In this document: one piece after another, positions 54,671-64,000 of the stretch
Layout: the number at the start of each line of letters is the position of its first letter
Numbering within the stretch: position 1 is the stretch's first letter
Assembly (NCBI GenBank): GCA_033807775.1
Contig: JAWVWS010001019.1
Span: forward strand, 186,001 to 250,000
Direction: 5' to 3'
DNA: 64,000 nt
Source of the DNA: Saussurea involucrata
Lineage: Eukaryota; Streptophyta; Magnoliopsida; Asterales; Asteraceae
The notes under the pieces: generated by a model
What the model was told of the DNA's origin: nothing
Seen by the model: only the letters and a program-made list of their open reading frames with translations
The model's database searches: none
Position numbers and translations under genes: made by a program

Positions 54671-54873
54671 CACGTATTATGACCTCGTCAGGGAACACGT
54701 ATTATATCCTCGTCAGGAAACACGTATTATATCCTCGTCAGGAAACACGTATTGTATCCTCGTCAGGAAACACGTATTATATCCTCGTCAGGAAACACGT
54801 ATTGTATCCTCGCCAGGAAACACGTATTATATCCTCGTCAGGAAACACGTATTATATCCTCGTCAGGAAACAC
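54671..54873. repeat. 25-bp minisatellite, eight units (TR-GAG 3' part)
   Basis: Unit near CACGTATTATATCCTCGTCAGGAAA in short words: CACGTATTRTATCC then TCGTCAGGAAA. Eight full units plus a partial one, with few differences. Lies between the gag stop and the polypurine tract. The plus-strand ORF over it is caused by the period and has no stop by chance. Confidence 0.93.
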
Positions 54874-55018
54874 CTACAAAAGGCAAAGAAAATTTTTCGT
54901 GGTACCCTTTTCTTATGGGTCCTTTTAACAGTTAGTATAAAACATAAACTGCAAAAAAATTAAAATATGTTGTCGACATAAAATAAAACATGACAACATA
55001 CAATCCACAAAAATTTGT

Positions 55019-56242
55019 TTAAAACCACAAACGCATCCCACCGGGATTGTCAACATTAAACATTCCTTTCGGAATCCATTTTCTAACCATTTTAATTTTG
55101 CGATTGTATTTATCATACACATAAAAACAAGCATTTATATTCGCATTATTTTTAGGTTTAGAATACTTATCGTTATACATGCGAGCATACGGTTTTCTCG
55201 TATTATAATTTACATTATGCATTTTAGGTACATACGGAGGTTTTTGCATATACGGCTTTCGTGTATTAAACTTAGGTGGTTCATAACATCTTTTAATAGG
55301 CATGCAATTACATTTTTCAACACATGTATTTGAACCTATACCTTTTCTACAATTTATACGGTTCGACATATTAAGCATGTTAAGAACTTTTTCATTACTA
55401 CTTTCAAAGGCTTTAGCTAACATGTTATCTTTTTCATATGAAGCACATTTAGCCTTTAAACATGCAATTTCATTTTCAAGAATATCACATTTTGTACAAA
55501 TAATATTTTCATGTGACTTTTTATTTAAGCATGCAATTTCTTTATTTAGAGCATCACAAGATTTGCAAACAATATTTTCGCATGCTTTCTTTTCTAAAGT
55601 GATAACTTTATCATTTAACTCATTTTTGATTTTATTATCACATGCAATGGTTTGTTTACAATTATTCAACTCATTTTGACATAATAATAATTCTTCTTTT
55701 AATTTAGCATTCTCATTTTTATAACTATTTACGAGAACAATCAATTTTTGAAAAGAGACATTTAACATATCAATATCATCATCGTTATCACTACAACTAG
55801 AATAACTTGAGTATGAAGTACATACCTCTTTCTCGCAGTCGACGATGAGACAAGTTTCTTCATTTCTTTGATCTCGGGTTTCGTCTCTCTTTTCTTTTGA
55901 GTTTTCACCATAGGTGATGTTCAAGTTCTCCCAAATATCACGAGCAGTTTCAAAGAGATAAACACGCTCAATATCATCGTTAGTAAGAACCGAAAAGAGA
56001 AAATTTTTGGCTTCATAATTTAAACAACAATTATCCTTATCTTCGTCGGACCATTCCGAGCTAGGTTTTTCAACAACCTTGTTGTTTTGAAATTTTGTGG
56101 GTTTGAAATCTCCTTTAATAATAATATCCCAAATATTTTGATTTATCCCACGAACATAACGTTCAAAAGAATTTGCCCAAAGATCAAAATTTTCGAAATC
56201 AATAAGAAGAGATTTAGAAAACCAAGCATTTTGTTGAGCCAT
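55019..56242 (-). CDS. TR-GAG gag protein, intact ORF with shortened capsid
   Basis: ATG 56242-56240 (MAQQNAWFSKSLLIDFENFD), 407 codons; the frame is open upstream to the primer site but without ATG. Residues ~10-120 are the N-terminal half of a Copia gag (FDLWANSFERYVRG, FETARDIWENLNITYG). The central capsid part that normally follows (as seen in the left-edge Copia gag, with YESFKAKRGESLTETYERF) is missing: the ORF passes straight to SKEKRDETRDQRNEE. Then an acidic patch, then a coiled coil with repeated Cys pairs (VCKSCDALNKEIACL, ICTKCDILENEIACL), and a basic Asn/Tyr/Pro-rich tail. No classical zinc knuckle. In a live element it would bind RNA or join a partner's particle; that is inference. 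Confidence 0.88.
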   Translation of the reverse strand: MAQQNAWFSKSLLIDFENFDLWANSFERYVRGINQNIWDIIIKGDFKPTKFQNNKVVEKPSSEWSDEDKDNCCLNYEAKNFLFSVLTNDDIERVYLFETARDIWENLNITYGENSKEKRDETRDQRNEETCLIVDCEKEVCTSYSSYSSCSDNDDDIDMLNVSFQKLIVLVNSYKNENAKLKEELLLCQNELNNCKQTIACDNKIKNELNDKVITLEKKACENIVCKSCDALNKEIACLNKKSHENIICTKCDILENEIACLKAKCASYEKDNMLAKAFESSNEKVLNMLNMSNRINCRKGIGSNTCVEKCNCMPIKRCYEPPKFNTRKPYMQKPPYVPKMHNVNYNTRKPYARMYNDKYSKPKNNANINACFYVYDKYNRKIKMVRKWIPKGMFNVDNPGGMRLWF

Positions 56243-56286
56243 TAAATAGAATAAAAGAAATTTAAGCAGAAAAATTTGAAAGCCCT

Positions 56287-56298
56287 GCTCTGATACCA
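56287..56298 (-). promoter_or_regulatory. Primer-binding site, tRNA-iMet type (TR-GAG)
   Basis: TGGTATCAGAGC on the minus strand, two bases from the LTR. Confidence 0.95.
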
Positions 56299-56300
56299 AT

Positions 56301-57518
56301 TGTTAGACAACCTAGGGGGGGGGGGGGGGGTAAGGTTGTATTTAAAAATCTTACTTTCAAAAATTCTTTTATAAAAATATCTTAATAATGTAAATACAAC
56401 AGAGTATATGAAAACACAACAGATACGTATAAATACAGGATAGTATAAATATAGTAAATAAAGCAGAGTATAAATGCAATGAATATACAATAATTATATA
56501 AACAGATATAATTAAATGCACAGCGGAAATATAAAGAGATAAGGGATAGAGATACTTGACACGGAGATTTAGTGATCTACCACAACTTGGTAAATCACTA
56601 GCCGAGACACTTCCCGACACGATCCAATAAAAGTATTCTTTACGGTAGAATACAAACCAAATACAAAGGAAAGCAATAGGCTCTCAAGCTCCAGCTTATT
56701 GAGATATACAGGATCACACACCCGTTATTCAAACACTTACAAGAGGAGTATAACTCACAATGGAAATCACTCTTGTATAATATTTATCACTTGGATATTT
56801 TATAAAAACGTTTTATAAAATAAATATGTAGTGATAATATGTAGTATGGAATATTAGTTGGGAGAGATCAGATGAGGAGATGGCTGTTGGTTTGTATCTG
56901 TATTGTTTTTTTTTCTTCTCCACCGTCGCATGCATTATATAGCAGCTCTTCCAACGGAAACATGCATCCGCGGTATACCGCCAAAAGCACGCGGTATACC
57001 GTGCAGTAATAGTAGCTTCCAACCAATCAGAATTGTACACCACGCCTACCGCGGTATACCGCCTGTACCTTCGCGGTATACCGGCCAGAGAAAAAGGACA
57101 CCCTGCAAAACAGAACGTAAATATGTACCCGCGGTATACCGGGCATTCTTCGCGGTATACCTGCGTCAGAATATGTACCCGCGGTATACCGGGCATTCTT
57201 CGCGGTATACCTGCGTCAGAATATGCAGCTTCCAGGACGCAACCAATCTTTCTCAATAAACCATATTTAATTAAAATCATTTATTGGGTTTTTAGAAATA
57301 TCCAAGTGGTATATTATTTTAGGGTGTTTATCATTATAAATTATAAACACTAATGACAACGTAAGTCTTCCGTCTTGAACTCTTCAGATAAAATCTTCGT
57401 GTTCTTCAAGAACTGTACACTTGGATTGGATTGTTAGATAAACAATAATACGGTGTGTTTGTAATCATCAAAATAAATATATATAAATATATAGAGATGT
57501 GGTACACTTGCACCAACA
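56301..57518 (-). repeat. 5' LTR of the TR-GAG
   Basis: Partner of 53112-54321. TATA-like TATATAAT at 56941-56934 (minus), so the CGCGGTATACC array (56967-57222) lies just upstream of it in U3. G run of 16 near 56315 versus seven in the other LTR. Confidence 0.95.
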
Positions 57519-57550
57519 GAAACAAATCAGCAGACACTCTCTTCCTCCCC

Positions 57551-59781
57551 ATGGCTAGGAAGAAATCCCTGGTGCACATCCTCGATCAACCAACACGGCG
57601 GTCCCTCCGCCATGCCGCCGCTGTCGCCGGCCAACCATCCGCACCCACCATTGTTGCTACCGCCGCTGAACTAATCACCGCCGTGGCCGGCGCTTCGTCA
57701 GATGCTCCGACCGCCATCATCGCCGATGCTCCACCATCAGCTGACGCCTCTGTGGTGGCCGAAACCCAAGCCCTCAGCTCCACATCATCTACGATGGCTG
57801 TCCAGACCACCGCCGGCGTCTCCTCAGACGCTCCGACCAACGAAGAACCCACGACCCCATCCTCACCAAGGTATGTGCATTCTTTCCTGCAAACTCACGA
57901 GGTGCTCACCCGAATAACCGACCCACCAAACCCAAACCCACTTGTTATCATCCCTACCACCATTCACATACCTTTCACTCAGCCCCTGTTTGTGTGTATC
58001 TCACCACCCACCATACCCATCACCATCCCCCCTATTCACCTTAGAACAAACCCTAACAACCCTCTTGGAGATTTCCTCAATCCTCACTATCTCCAAACCC
58101 CAACCACCCCACCACCACAATCAACCCCTCTAAAACCCCTTTTCATCACAGCCCCCCTACCATGTCTACCACCATCGCCATTGACCCCAAAAGTCAGCCC
58201 TCATCTTCCAAATCCAAACCCTTTGATTTAAATGAAAAAGAAGATTTGGGGGAAGAAAACCTTGGTGAGGACCTCTGGTTTGATTTTAAAGGTACACAAC
58301 CACTACAAAATACTACCCCCTACCCATTTGAGGGACCTCTGGACCCAGAAACCACCATTGACCCAAACCCCACGAAGGTCGATTCTGCCCACAGTGAGCA
58401 ATTGATACCCACAGCGAGCACGACTACCACATCGGGGAATGTTGAAAAAATGGACACAACAGGTCCTTCTGAGCAACAAACTACCATTGGAATGCAACCA
58501 ACGGATTCCAGTTCCTCCGAGGACTCCTCTTCAGAATCTGATGAGCCATCACCGCCACCGAAAAAAGCCAAGAAAGTCGCGGCTTCTGACAGCGATTTCG
58601 AAGAGGAGATCAAAGCTGATGATAAGGGAAAGAAACCCATCGTGGCACATCGTACACGCATAACCTCTCGTAAGAAACCGATCACTACTGTTGATGACGC
58701 GTTGGTAAAAGCAAGGTATGAGCTTATCAAGAGAAAAAAAAATCTTGCTCGAACGAGCCTTTGATCCTGCGTTAGTTAATACTGTGGCACACGTAAAGCA
58801 GCATCTGTTTGCAATGCATTGGGAGAAATTAATATCGATCCCATGCAAAGCAAACGAAACATGGGTGGCAAAATTTTTCGCGACTGCTGCGTTTGCCCAC
58901 CACAGCCCCTTGCGGCTTCGTGGACGAGTTGTTGATTGGTCCGGGCCTGCGATAAATAAAGTTTTAAAACTTGTGGCCCCGTTTGTGTGTTCGTATAATC
59001 AACATTCCAAGAAATTGCTCATTGTTTCGGACGAGAAAATAGCTGCCACGTTGGCACGTCCGGGTTGTGGTTGGTCCTTGGATAACAACCGCTCTATGAT
59101 ACGGGCCAATCACCTCACGGAAGAGGCGGCCATTTGGTTTCAGTTTTTGAGGCACAATTTAATGCCCACAGCCCAGGACGAGACAGTCTCCTATGATCGA
59201 TGTATTATGCTGTACTGTATTCTCAAGGAGTGCCCGGTCGATCTGGGCCGATTGCGCATGAGGTAATAGCTAAGGCAGCCACACGGGTCCAAAGCCGGCT
59301 CTTTTTTCCAGGTCTGATCACCAAGCTTTGTGCCGAAGCCCGTGTGCCAACATATAAACATGATGTGATTACATTTGGTCAGGCCCATTTGAATAACGAC
59401 ACCATCGTACGACGAAAAAGTGCCACTCGAACTCCTATTGTTTTGCAGGAACCAGTCGCACCCCCACAGCCTCCGAGGCACGATCCTGCTGCTCCTCCGT
59501 GTCCACCACAGCAGCCAGCAGCCACCACAGATCCCACCTATGCATGCTATGGCACGGTCGAGTGGTTGGCGGCATTGGTGTTAGAAAAAGAGGAGGCTAA
59601 TCAAACATACAAACAGATCCTTGCCAAGCTCAGTGCCCTTGAAGAACGCGTTGCAGGATTAGAGGGTAGATCCACATCTGCTTCTGCTCCACCAGTTGAC
59701 GACGACGAGCATCCCCCAGGATTTCCAGCAGGGTCTGTGCCCACGGATCCTCACAGTGGACAGCAGTCTCCGAAAAATTGA
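57551..59781 (+). pseudogene. Athila-2 extra ORF with 'putative plant transposon protein' domain (frameshifted)
   Basis: ATG 57551 (MARKKSLVHILDQ), Ala/Pro/Thr-rich. Frame changes near 58200, 58740 and 59250 split it into four pieces. The second piece (58162-58764) is acidic with Ser runs and a basic patch (PPPKKAKKV, RTRITSRKKP). The third (58718-59266) has the domain shared with Athila-1: FFATAAFAHHSPLRLRGRVVDW, AINKVLKL, LTEEAAIWFQFLRHNL. The fourth (59200-59781) ends in a short coiled coil (ILAKLSALEERVAGLEG) and Pro-rich sequence. The Glu/Arg coiled coil of Athila-1 is absent here. The ATG lies just after the TR-GAG duplication. Confidence 0.82.
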
Positions 59782-60546
59782 CTTTTGGTTCATCATCATC
59801 CTCTATAAACATTATTACTCTTATCTGATCTTTTGGGTTTGTCTAACACTCTTAACTGCTCTTTCTCGCCTTTTGTGTATCATTTGCGGATTATGATTAA
59901 TTGTCGATGTTTGTTTGTGTTTGCTTGAATTGTTGTTGTGTTTTTCTATCATTTTCAGGTACTTCTACCTTAATTGACTATTTTTAGGTAACTTTGAGAG
60001 GACGTAGGCCCTCTTGTGTGGCCTAAACACGTTCCCCTTTGTTCCCACAACCGAGCCATTTCATACGATAATGTGGGCATTGTCCATCTTTAAGTTTGGG
60101 GGTGGGGAAATAGCATGATCATTACTTTTATGATCCAAAAAAAATATAGAAAAATAAATAAATAAATAACAGTCTTCGAAAAATTGGAAGACCACCTTCG
60201 AAAAATTGGAAGGAAAAACATAACCCAAAAAGCTCTTAGAAAAATGAAAAATCAAAAAGCTTGGGTTTTTGTGACTGAAATAAAACTCAAAGGAAAAGCA
60301 ACAAAGATATATCCAAATTCCTTTTGTAGTTTAGTTCAAGTTTGGGGGGAATTTTTTTTAGCCACAAACACTAACCCGAAAAGTCCTACCGATCAAGTTC
60401 CGACAAATAGTCAAGAAAGGAAGAGGTACACATTCCAAGGAAACATTCAAGCATTTTTGTAAGTTTCGTCTTCTTTCCCTCCGTAAAAATTCTTTTTCTT
60501 TCATTTCTTTTACTTGAGGACAAGCAAAACCTTAAGTTTGGGGGTG
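59782..60546 (+). other. Athila-2 3' non-coding region with three polypurine-like tracts
   Basis: TTTAAGTTTGGGGGTGGGG (60090-60108), CAAGTTTGGGGGGAA (60338-60352) and the true tract TTAAGTTTGGGGGTG (60532-60546) at the LTR. The last is preceded by ACTTGAGGACAAG, as in Athila-1. No gene. Confidence 0.7.
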
Positions 60547-61955
60547 TGACAACTCTCATTTTTTTGGGTTTATTATTACTTTTTTTTCTAGGATTTTATA
60601 TCATTTTTAAACCCACTTTGCTTCTTTCCCATTTATTTTGTCTAAAATGTGATAAAGAGATGATGAAGTTTCAAAAGTTAATTTTCTTGGAAAAACACTA
60701 CACTTTCGGCTGTGGGCACAGGGCTCCTCACTGTGAGCACGGACGAATCTCCCCTTTGATCAAAGGATAATGCAATTCTCTTGATAGAAGAAAAGATTAA
60801 AATAATAGCATGCTGAAGATTGCAAGATCTGGATATCCCAGAAATCAAGGAAGCATGGGAGGCATGGTGTTGGTTCTTGCCCTTGAGATAATGTGAAGCT
60901 TAGTCCATTGGTTAATACACCTTTTTGGGACTATATAAGAGAGGGCTTGGATCAGTTTAAAGGGCATGAATTCTCAGTTGTAGTTTACTTACATTCCAGT
61001 AGCTTTGTTCTTCTTCTTGTTTCTTAAAGACTTGAAGATTTGTAGCATTTTACTTCCTTGTTTGTAATTTCAATTCTGCCAACAGTGATCCCACTGTGGG
61101 CACGTCTTTAATTTAATGCAAGTAACTTTTATGAACTTCTTCTATATTGTTATGTCTTCTAATTTTATTATGAGCTAAGCACCCCTTTAGGTGTGGATGT
61201 GGGCAAACTTGAGACTAGTAGGCAACACTTGGGTGTGGCCATTTGTTACTAACTCTCGAGATTGGTCATTTGAGTCGAGACTTAAACTCAACGCGGATAA
61301 GCCGATCACTTTGATGTGTTAATATTAGATCTTAGACCTCGAGAGGGGCGGATTCGAAATACGGCTTAAGTGATGCACAAAGATTTGAGAGAGTCTTTGA
61401 TAACCACATCGAGAGGCGGGTTTTGTATGATTTATTAAGGTTCAAACGCCGTTCGAGATTTATATCACAAAGAGATTTGGGTGTAAATCTCCATATTGGT
61501 AGAACTTGACGTTTAGAGTCAAACTTAAGTAAATCGGCAAGATCGGGAGTCGGTAACAATGAACACTTTATAGGAACTTTGTAGGAACTTTGTAGGACCG
61601 ATTTATAAATTGCATCATTTCGAGAGATCGGGTTTTTTATGAACTTTTCGTGCTACAAAGCAACTAACCATCTTGTTACTACAAAAATCTCAAGGGAACT
61701 CACATCCATACCCATTTTTAATTATACAAGAGTTTAATCATTTTTCAAACAATCCAACAATATTTTCAAACCGAGACTTGTGCAAGAAGTTCGTGACATT
61801 CTCTGATTCTCAGTAGTTCAGTCCTCGTGGGTACGATACTTGGTAAATACTTGTCATTTTATTACTTATAGCGATCATAGTTGTGGTGTATACTTGAACC
61901 CCCACTGTGGGCACACTGTGGCCACTGATTGGAACTATACGTTTTTCCGCTATCA
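60547..61955 (+). repeat. 3' LTR of Athila-2
   Basis: Partner of 43442-44823; starts TGACAACTC (one base changed). Has a 14-15-bp insertion near 60886 and a short repeat near 61570. TATATAA at 60932. Ends GCTATCA. Confidence 0.93.
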
Positions 61956-62075
61956 AATATCCATCGTAAAAAGAGACACGTGACGGGTTGTGGATGATTT
62001 TCGTGTTCCTAATCATTTTTGGTTTCTAACGAAGCTTCCATATATATCTCTCTCTCTCTATTATATATATATGGG

Positions 62076-62294
62076 TTAAATCATGTGAGAACCAAATATA
62101 GGTTGGGAACCGTAGGAACCGATCTAAGCCGTCATTTGGTTTTGATCCTGTGGTTTTAAAAAACATAAAAATTCATTCATAGGTTCTCACGGTTCTCAAC
62201 CTATTTTTGCCTATAATAATGTCCATAGATTAAAATCAATTAATGATTTGGATTGATTTTCACGGTTCTCAACCTATTTTAGGTTCTCATTTAA
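62076..62294. mobile_element. Foldback MITE-like element (AGGTTGRGAACCGT type)
   Basis: Left arm TTAAAT...GTGAGAACC...AGGTTGGGAACCGT (62076-62113) matches the inverted right arm 62261-62294 (CACGGTTCTCAACCT...AGGTTCTCATTTAA). A third copy of the arm sits inside at 62181-62202. No clear target duplication. Confidence 0.6.
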
Positions 62295-62634
62295 TGTAGA
62301 GCACAAATCAACCACAACCATATAAACCAATTAATTAATATATTTATGGAAATTATGAAAGTTTATTTATTACCATATAAATATTTATGAAAGATGATTA
62401 TAGTTCATTAATTATGATCAATGTTTTATATTAAGAAACAATTAATATATTTATAGAACCGAATATTCGTTGGAGTAGATGAATGATGAATATTGGTTTA
62501 CATTATTTGTAAATTTTTTATAATTTGTATTTGATTAGACCTCTAGAATCATTATAAGCTCAAGAAATTGAACAAATAAAGAAAAACCAATTATAATAAT
62601 TATATATGTATTTGTGATGTGAATTCATGGAAAT
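62295..62634. other. AT-rich flank without visible features
   Basis: Low-complexity AT-rich DNA. I see no gene or repeat here. Confidence 0.5.
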
Positions 62635-62641
62635 ATTAAAA

Positions 62642-63024
62642 AGGGAAATTAATTAAAATGCCACAAGTTTAACTTTGCTTTACCAAAATACCCCAAATCT
62701 CTTTCAGTTTGCAAAAATGCCACAAATTTCCGCTCGCGGGGCCCACACCCACATGTCACAAAGTTTCGGCCTGACCCGTGGTGGTTCCCTGCGATGGGCC
62801 CGCGATAGGCCAAAATTGTCACCGCGGGCAGGGACCAAACTTGTCACCACGGCCATAGTTGGGGGACTCCGCGGGACATTTTGCCCAAACCTGTGTGACA
62901 CGTGGGCTGGGCCCGCGATCGCGGGGCCCACCGCAGAAATTTAGAGCATTTTGGTAAACCGGTAGAGATTTAGGGTATTTTGATAAGAAGGGGTCAAACT
63001 TAGAGTATTTTAATTAATTTCCCT
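62642..63024. mobile_element. GC-rich MITE with long inverted ends
   Basis: Ends AGGGAAATTAATTAAAAT (62642-62659) and its inverted partner ending AATTAATTTCCCT (to 63024). Similarity of the arms continues inward (AAATGCCACAAATTTCCGC versus GCAGAAATTTAGAGCATTT). The middle is GC-rich, with GGGGCCCA and CGCGATCGCG. Flanked by ATTAAAA on both sides (62635-62641 and 63025-63031), or 8 bp if a T is included. ORFs in it are chance. Likely a short non-autonomous DNA transposon. Confidence 0.8.
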
Positions 63025-63229
63025 ATTAAAAAATAAACTTTATATAAACAAAAACTAATACTAAAATCTAGAAAAATAAATAATTATAATCCTGAAAAAA
63101 AACTTATAATTAAAGCTGACTTCGATAAAAGTTATTCAAATTCATCATTTTGAAGATGCCTGACCTTTTAAGTTTTAACGCATAGGATTTGAACTGTTGT
63201 TTGCCCCCCCTTGGTTTTTTGAATTTCTA

Positions 63230-64000
63230 AAAGACCGTTTGCTCTCTCTCCTCCCCTTCTCTCTCTCTCAAACACTCTCCTCTCCGCTGGTGTGTGCCCG
63301 ATCGCAGATCCATCGGGGCCTTGGGTTCTTTGTTCTTCTGATTTCATGGTTGGCGTCTTTCAACTCGCTTGTAAGTTTTTGGTTTTGAAATACGTTTTTT
63401 TTCACTTAAAGACGTTGCATCTTTTGGAGTTACAGTATCAAATTACTTGATTAAATCTTAAAATTTCTCATCTTAGCACACAATAATCGATATGATGAGT
63501 TTGCGCTTTTGTATTTGTGCCGCCTCGTTTGAAATCGTTAGGTTTTTCCTTTTGGTGATTTATTAGGTTTTTGTTTCTTCTCGTTCTTATATAATGCCAG
63601 TTTTTAGCTAATTATTTGTAGAGGAAAGCAATTCATCCGATTTGTATCCATCTGCATAATAGTTAAGTAGGTTGTTAGTAATCGGGTGAAAAATGGTAGT
63701 TTGTGGAGCTGGGACGGGGTTAATTAAAGCGTGTTTGAGCACATATATGTCTCATTGACTGTTTACAGGGTTTCTGTGTTTCTCTTTGTAATGTACGCAA
63801 TTCTTTCACCTTTTTCCCTTTCTCTTTGTGTGATTTATGCTTCTGAAAAGCTCATTAGGGTTTTATTTGTTTTCTTTTACCAGAATTTACTGCACTGATA
63901 GCTTATCCTCCCAATCCCTCAATACTGATAATGCTTTGCGGGGGACAGTACAGAGAGAGTTACAAGCTAGCAGGAAGTGGGGTATGTGATAGGAAAATCA
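63230..64000 (+). other. Possible 5' end of a host gene (leader, intron, start)
   Basis: A CT-rich tract (63238-63290) resembles a plant 5' leader. A good donor GTAAGT is at 63371 and an acceptor TTTTACCAG ends at 63883, giving an intron of ~510 bp that is T-rich. After it, ATG 63931 opens a frame to the window edge (MLCGGQYRESYKLAG, 23 codons). The ATG at 63346 upstream would meet a stop right after splicing. I do not recognise the protein, and the gene itself is beyond the window. Confidence 0.3.

Larger units (their letters stand above)
53112..57518 (-). mobile_element. TR-GAG: gag-only Copia derivative with near-identical LTRs
   Basis: LTRs 53112-54321 and 56301-57518, TSD GAAAC (53107-53111 and 57519-57523). 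iMet primer site on the minus strand at 56298-56287; polypurine GGGGGAGAT next to the 3' LTR. The 2.0-kb core has one intact ORF, a gag, and no protease, integrase or RT. The only LTR differences I found by eye are two homopolymer lengths, so the insertion is very recent. It must have been moved by enzymes from another Copia. Confidence 0.94.
43442..61955 (+). mobile_element. Athila-2: second Athila-like Ty3/gypsy retrotransposon
   Basis: LTRs 43442-44823 and 60547-61955. Perfect duplication AATAT (43437-43441 and 61956-61960). Same domain plan as Athila-1 but clearly diverged at DNA level. LTRs differ at about 3% by eye plus indels. Carries a solo LARD-family LTR at 50124-52380 and a TR-GAG at 53112-57518. 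Own DNA about 11.8 kb. Genes have many stops and frameshifts. Confidence 0.93.

Noticed and set aside
54671..54873. CRISPR-like array of 25-bp units
   Set aside because: Units are head-to-tail without spacers, in a plant retrotransposon. It is a minisatellite.
62675..62944. ORFs in the GC-rich MITE
   Set aside because: Lie within the inverted-repeat element on both strands. Chance ORFs from GC richness.

Overview
This window is plant nuclear DNA made almost entirely of nested transposable elements. tRNA-iMet and tRNA-Asp primer sites, Ty1/copia and Ty3/gypsy protein domains, Athila-type and Sirevirus-type layouts and a hAT transposon all point to a flowering plant. I suspect a eudicot, possibly Asteraceae, from general resemblance only; nothing here proves the species. 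No intact host gene is visible. The last ~800 bp may hold the 5' end of one.

Layout, left to right. 1-2285: the 5' end of a minus-strand Copia element (LTR, primer site, broken gag) that runs off the left edge. 2982-43126: an old hAT transposon with matching terminal inverted repeats and a near-perfect 8-bp target duplication. It was split by a minus-strand Copia element with a Sirevirus-like layout (4121-40696, TSD CCAAC). That element was split within gag by a plus-strand Athila-like Gypsy element, Athila-1 (17327-39567, TSD AGTAC). Athila-1 was split by a largely non-coding Gypsy derivative of LARD type (27778-37841, TSD AGTGA). The 3' LTR of the LARD in turn contains a solo Athila-type LTR (34714-36283, TSD CCGCC). 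The result is a five-level nest in which four levels have perfect target duplications and the hAT has a 7-of-8 match. Hand-compared LTR divergence falls inward, from roughly 4% (Copia) to about 1.3% (Athila-1) and about 1.2% (LARD).

43442-61955: a second, more decayed Athila-like element, Athila-2 (TSD AATAT). It carries a solo LTR of the LARD family (50124-52380) and a very young gag-only Copia derivative of TR-GAG type (53112-57518, TSD GAAAC) whose two LTRs look almost identical. 61956-64000: AT-rich flank with two foldback MITE-like elements and a possible host-gene 5' end.

The coding genes are retroelement gag, protease, integrase, reverse transcriptase and RNase H, plus extra 3' open reading frames. 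Nearly all carry nonsense codons or frameshifts. Most of the stops could come from a single C-to-T or G-to-A change, as expected for methylated, silenced repeats. The only clearly intact retroelement ORF is the TR-GAG gag.

The most unusual signals are non-coding. (1) The LARD-family LTR has an array of about nine small hairpins whose stems covary while a 5-nt G-rich loop is kept. (2) Each family carries a private dyad-like word at high density across LTR and coding DNA: CCCACWGTGGG in both Athila elements, CAGAGG/CAGAGGCTCTG in the Sirevirus-like Copia. (3) The TR-GAG U3 has eight copies of CGCGGTATACC directly upstream of its TATA box.
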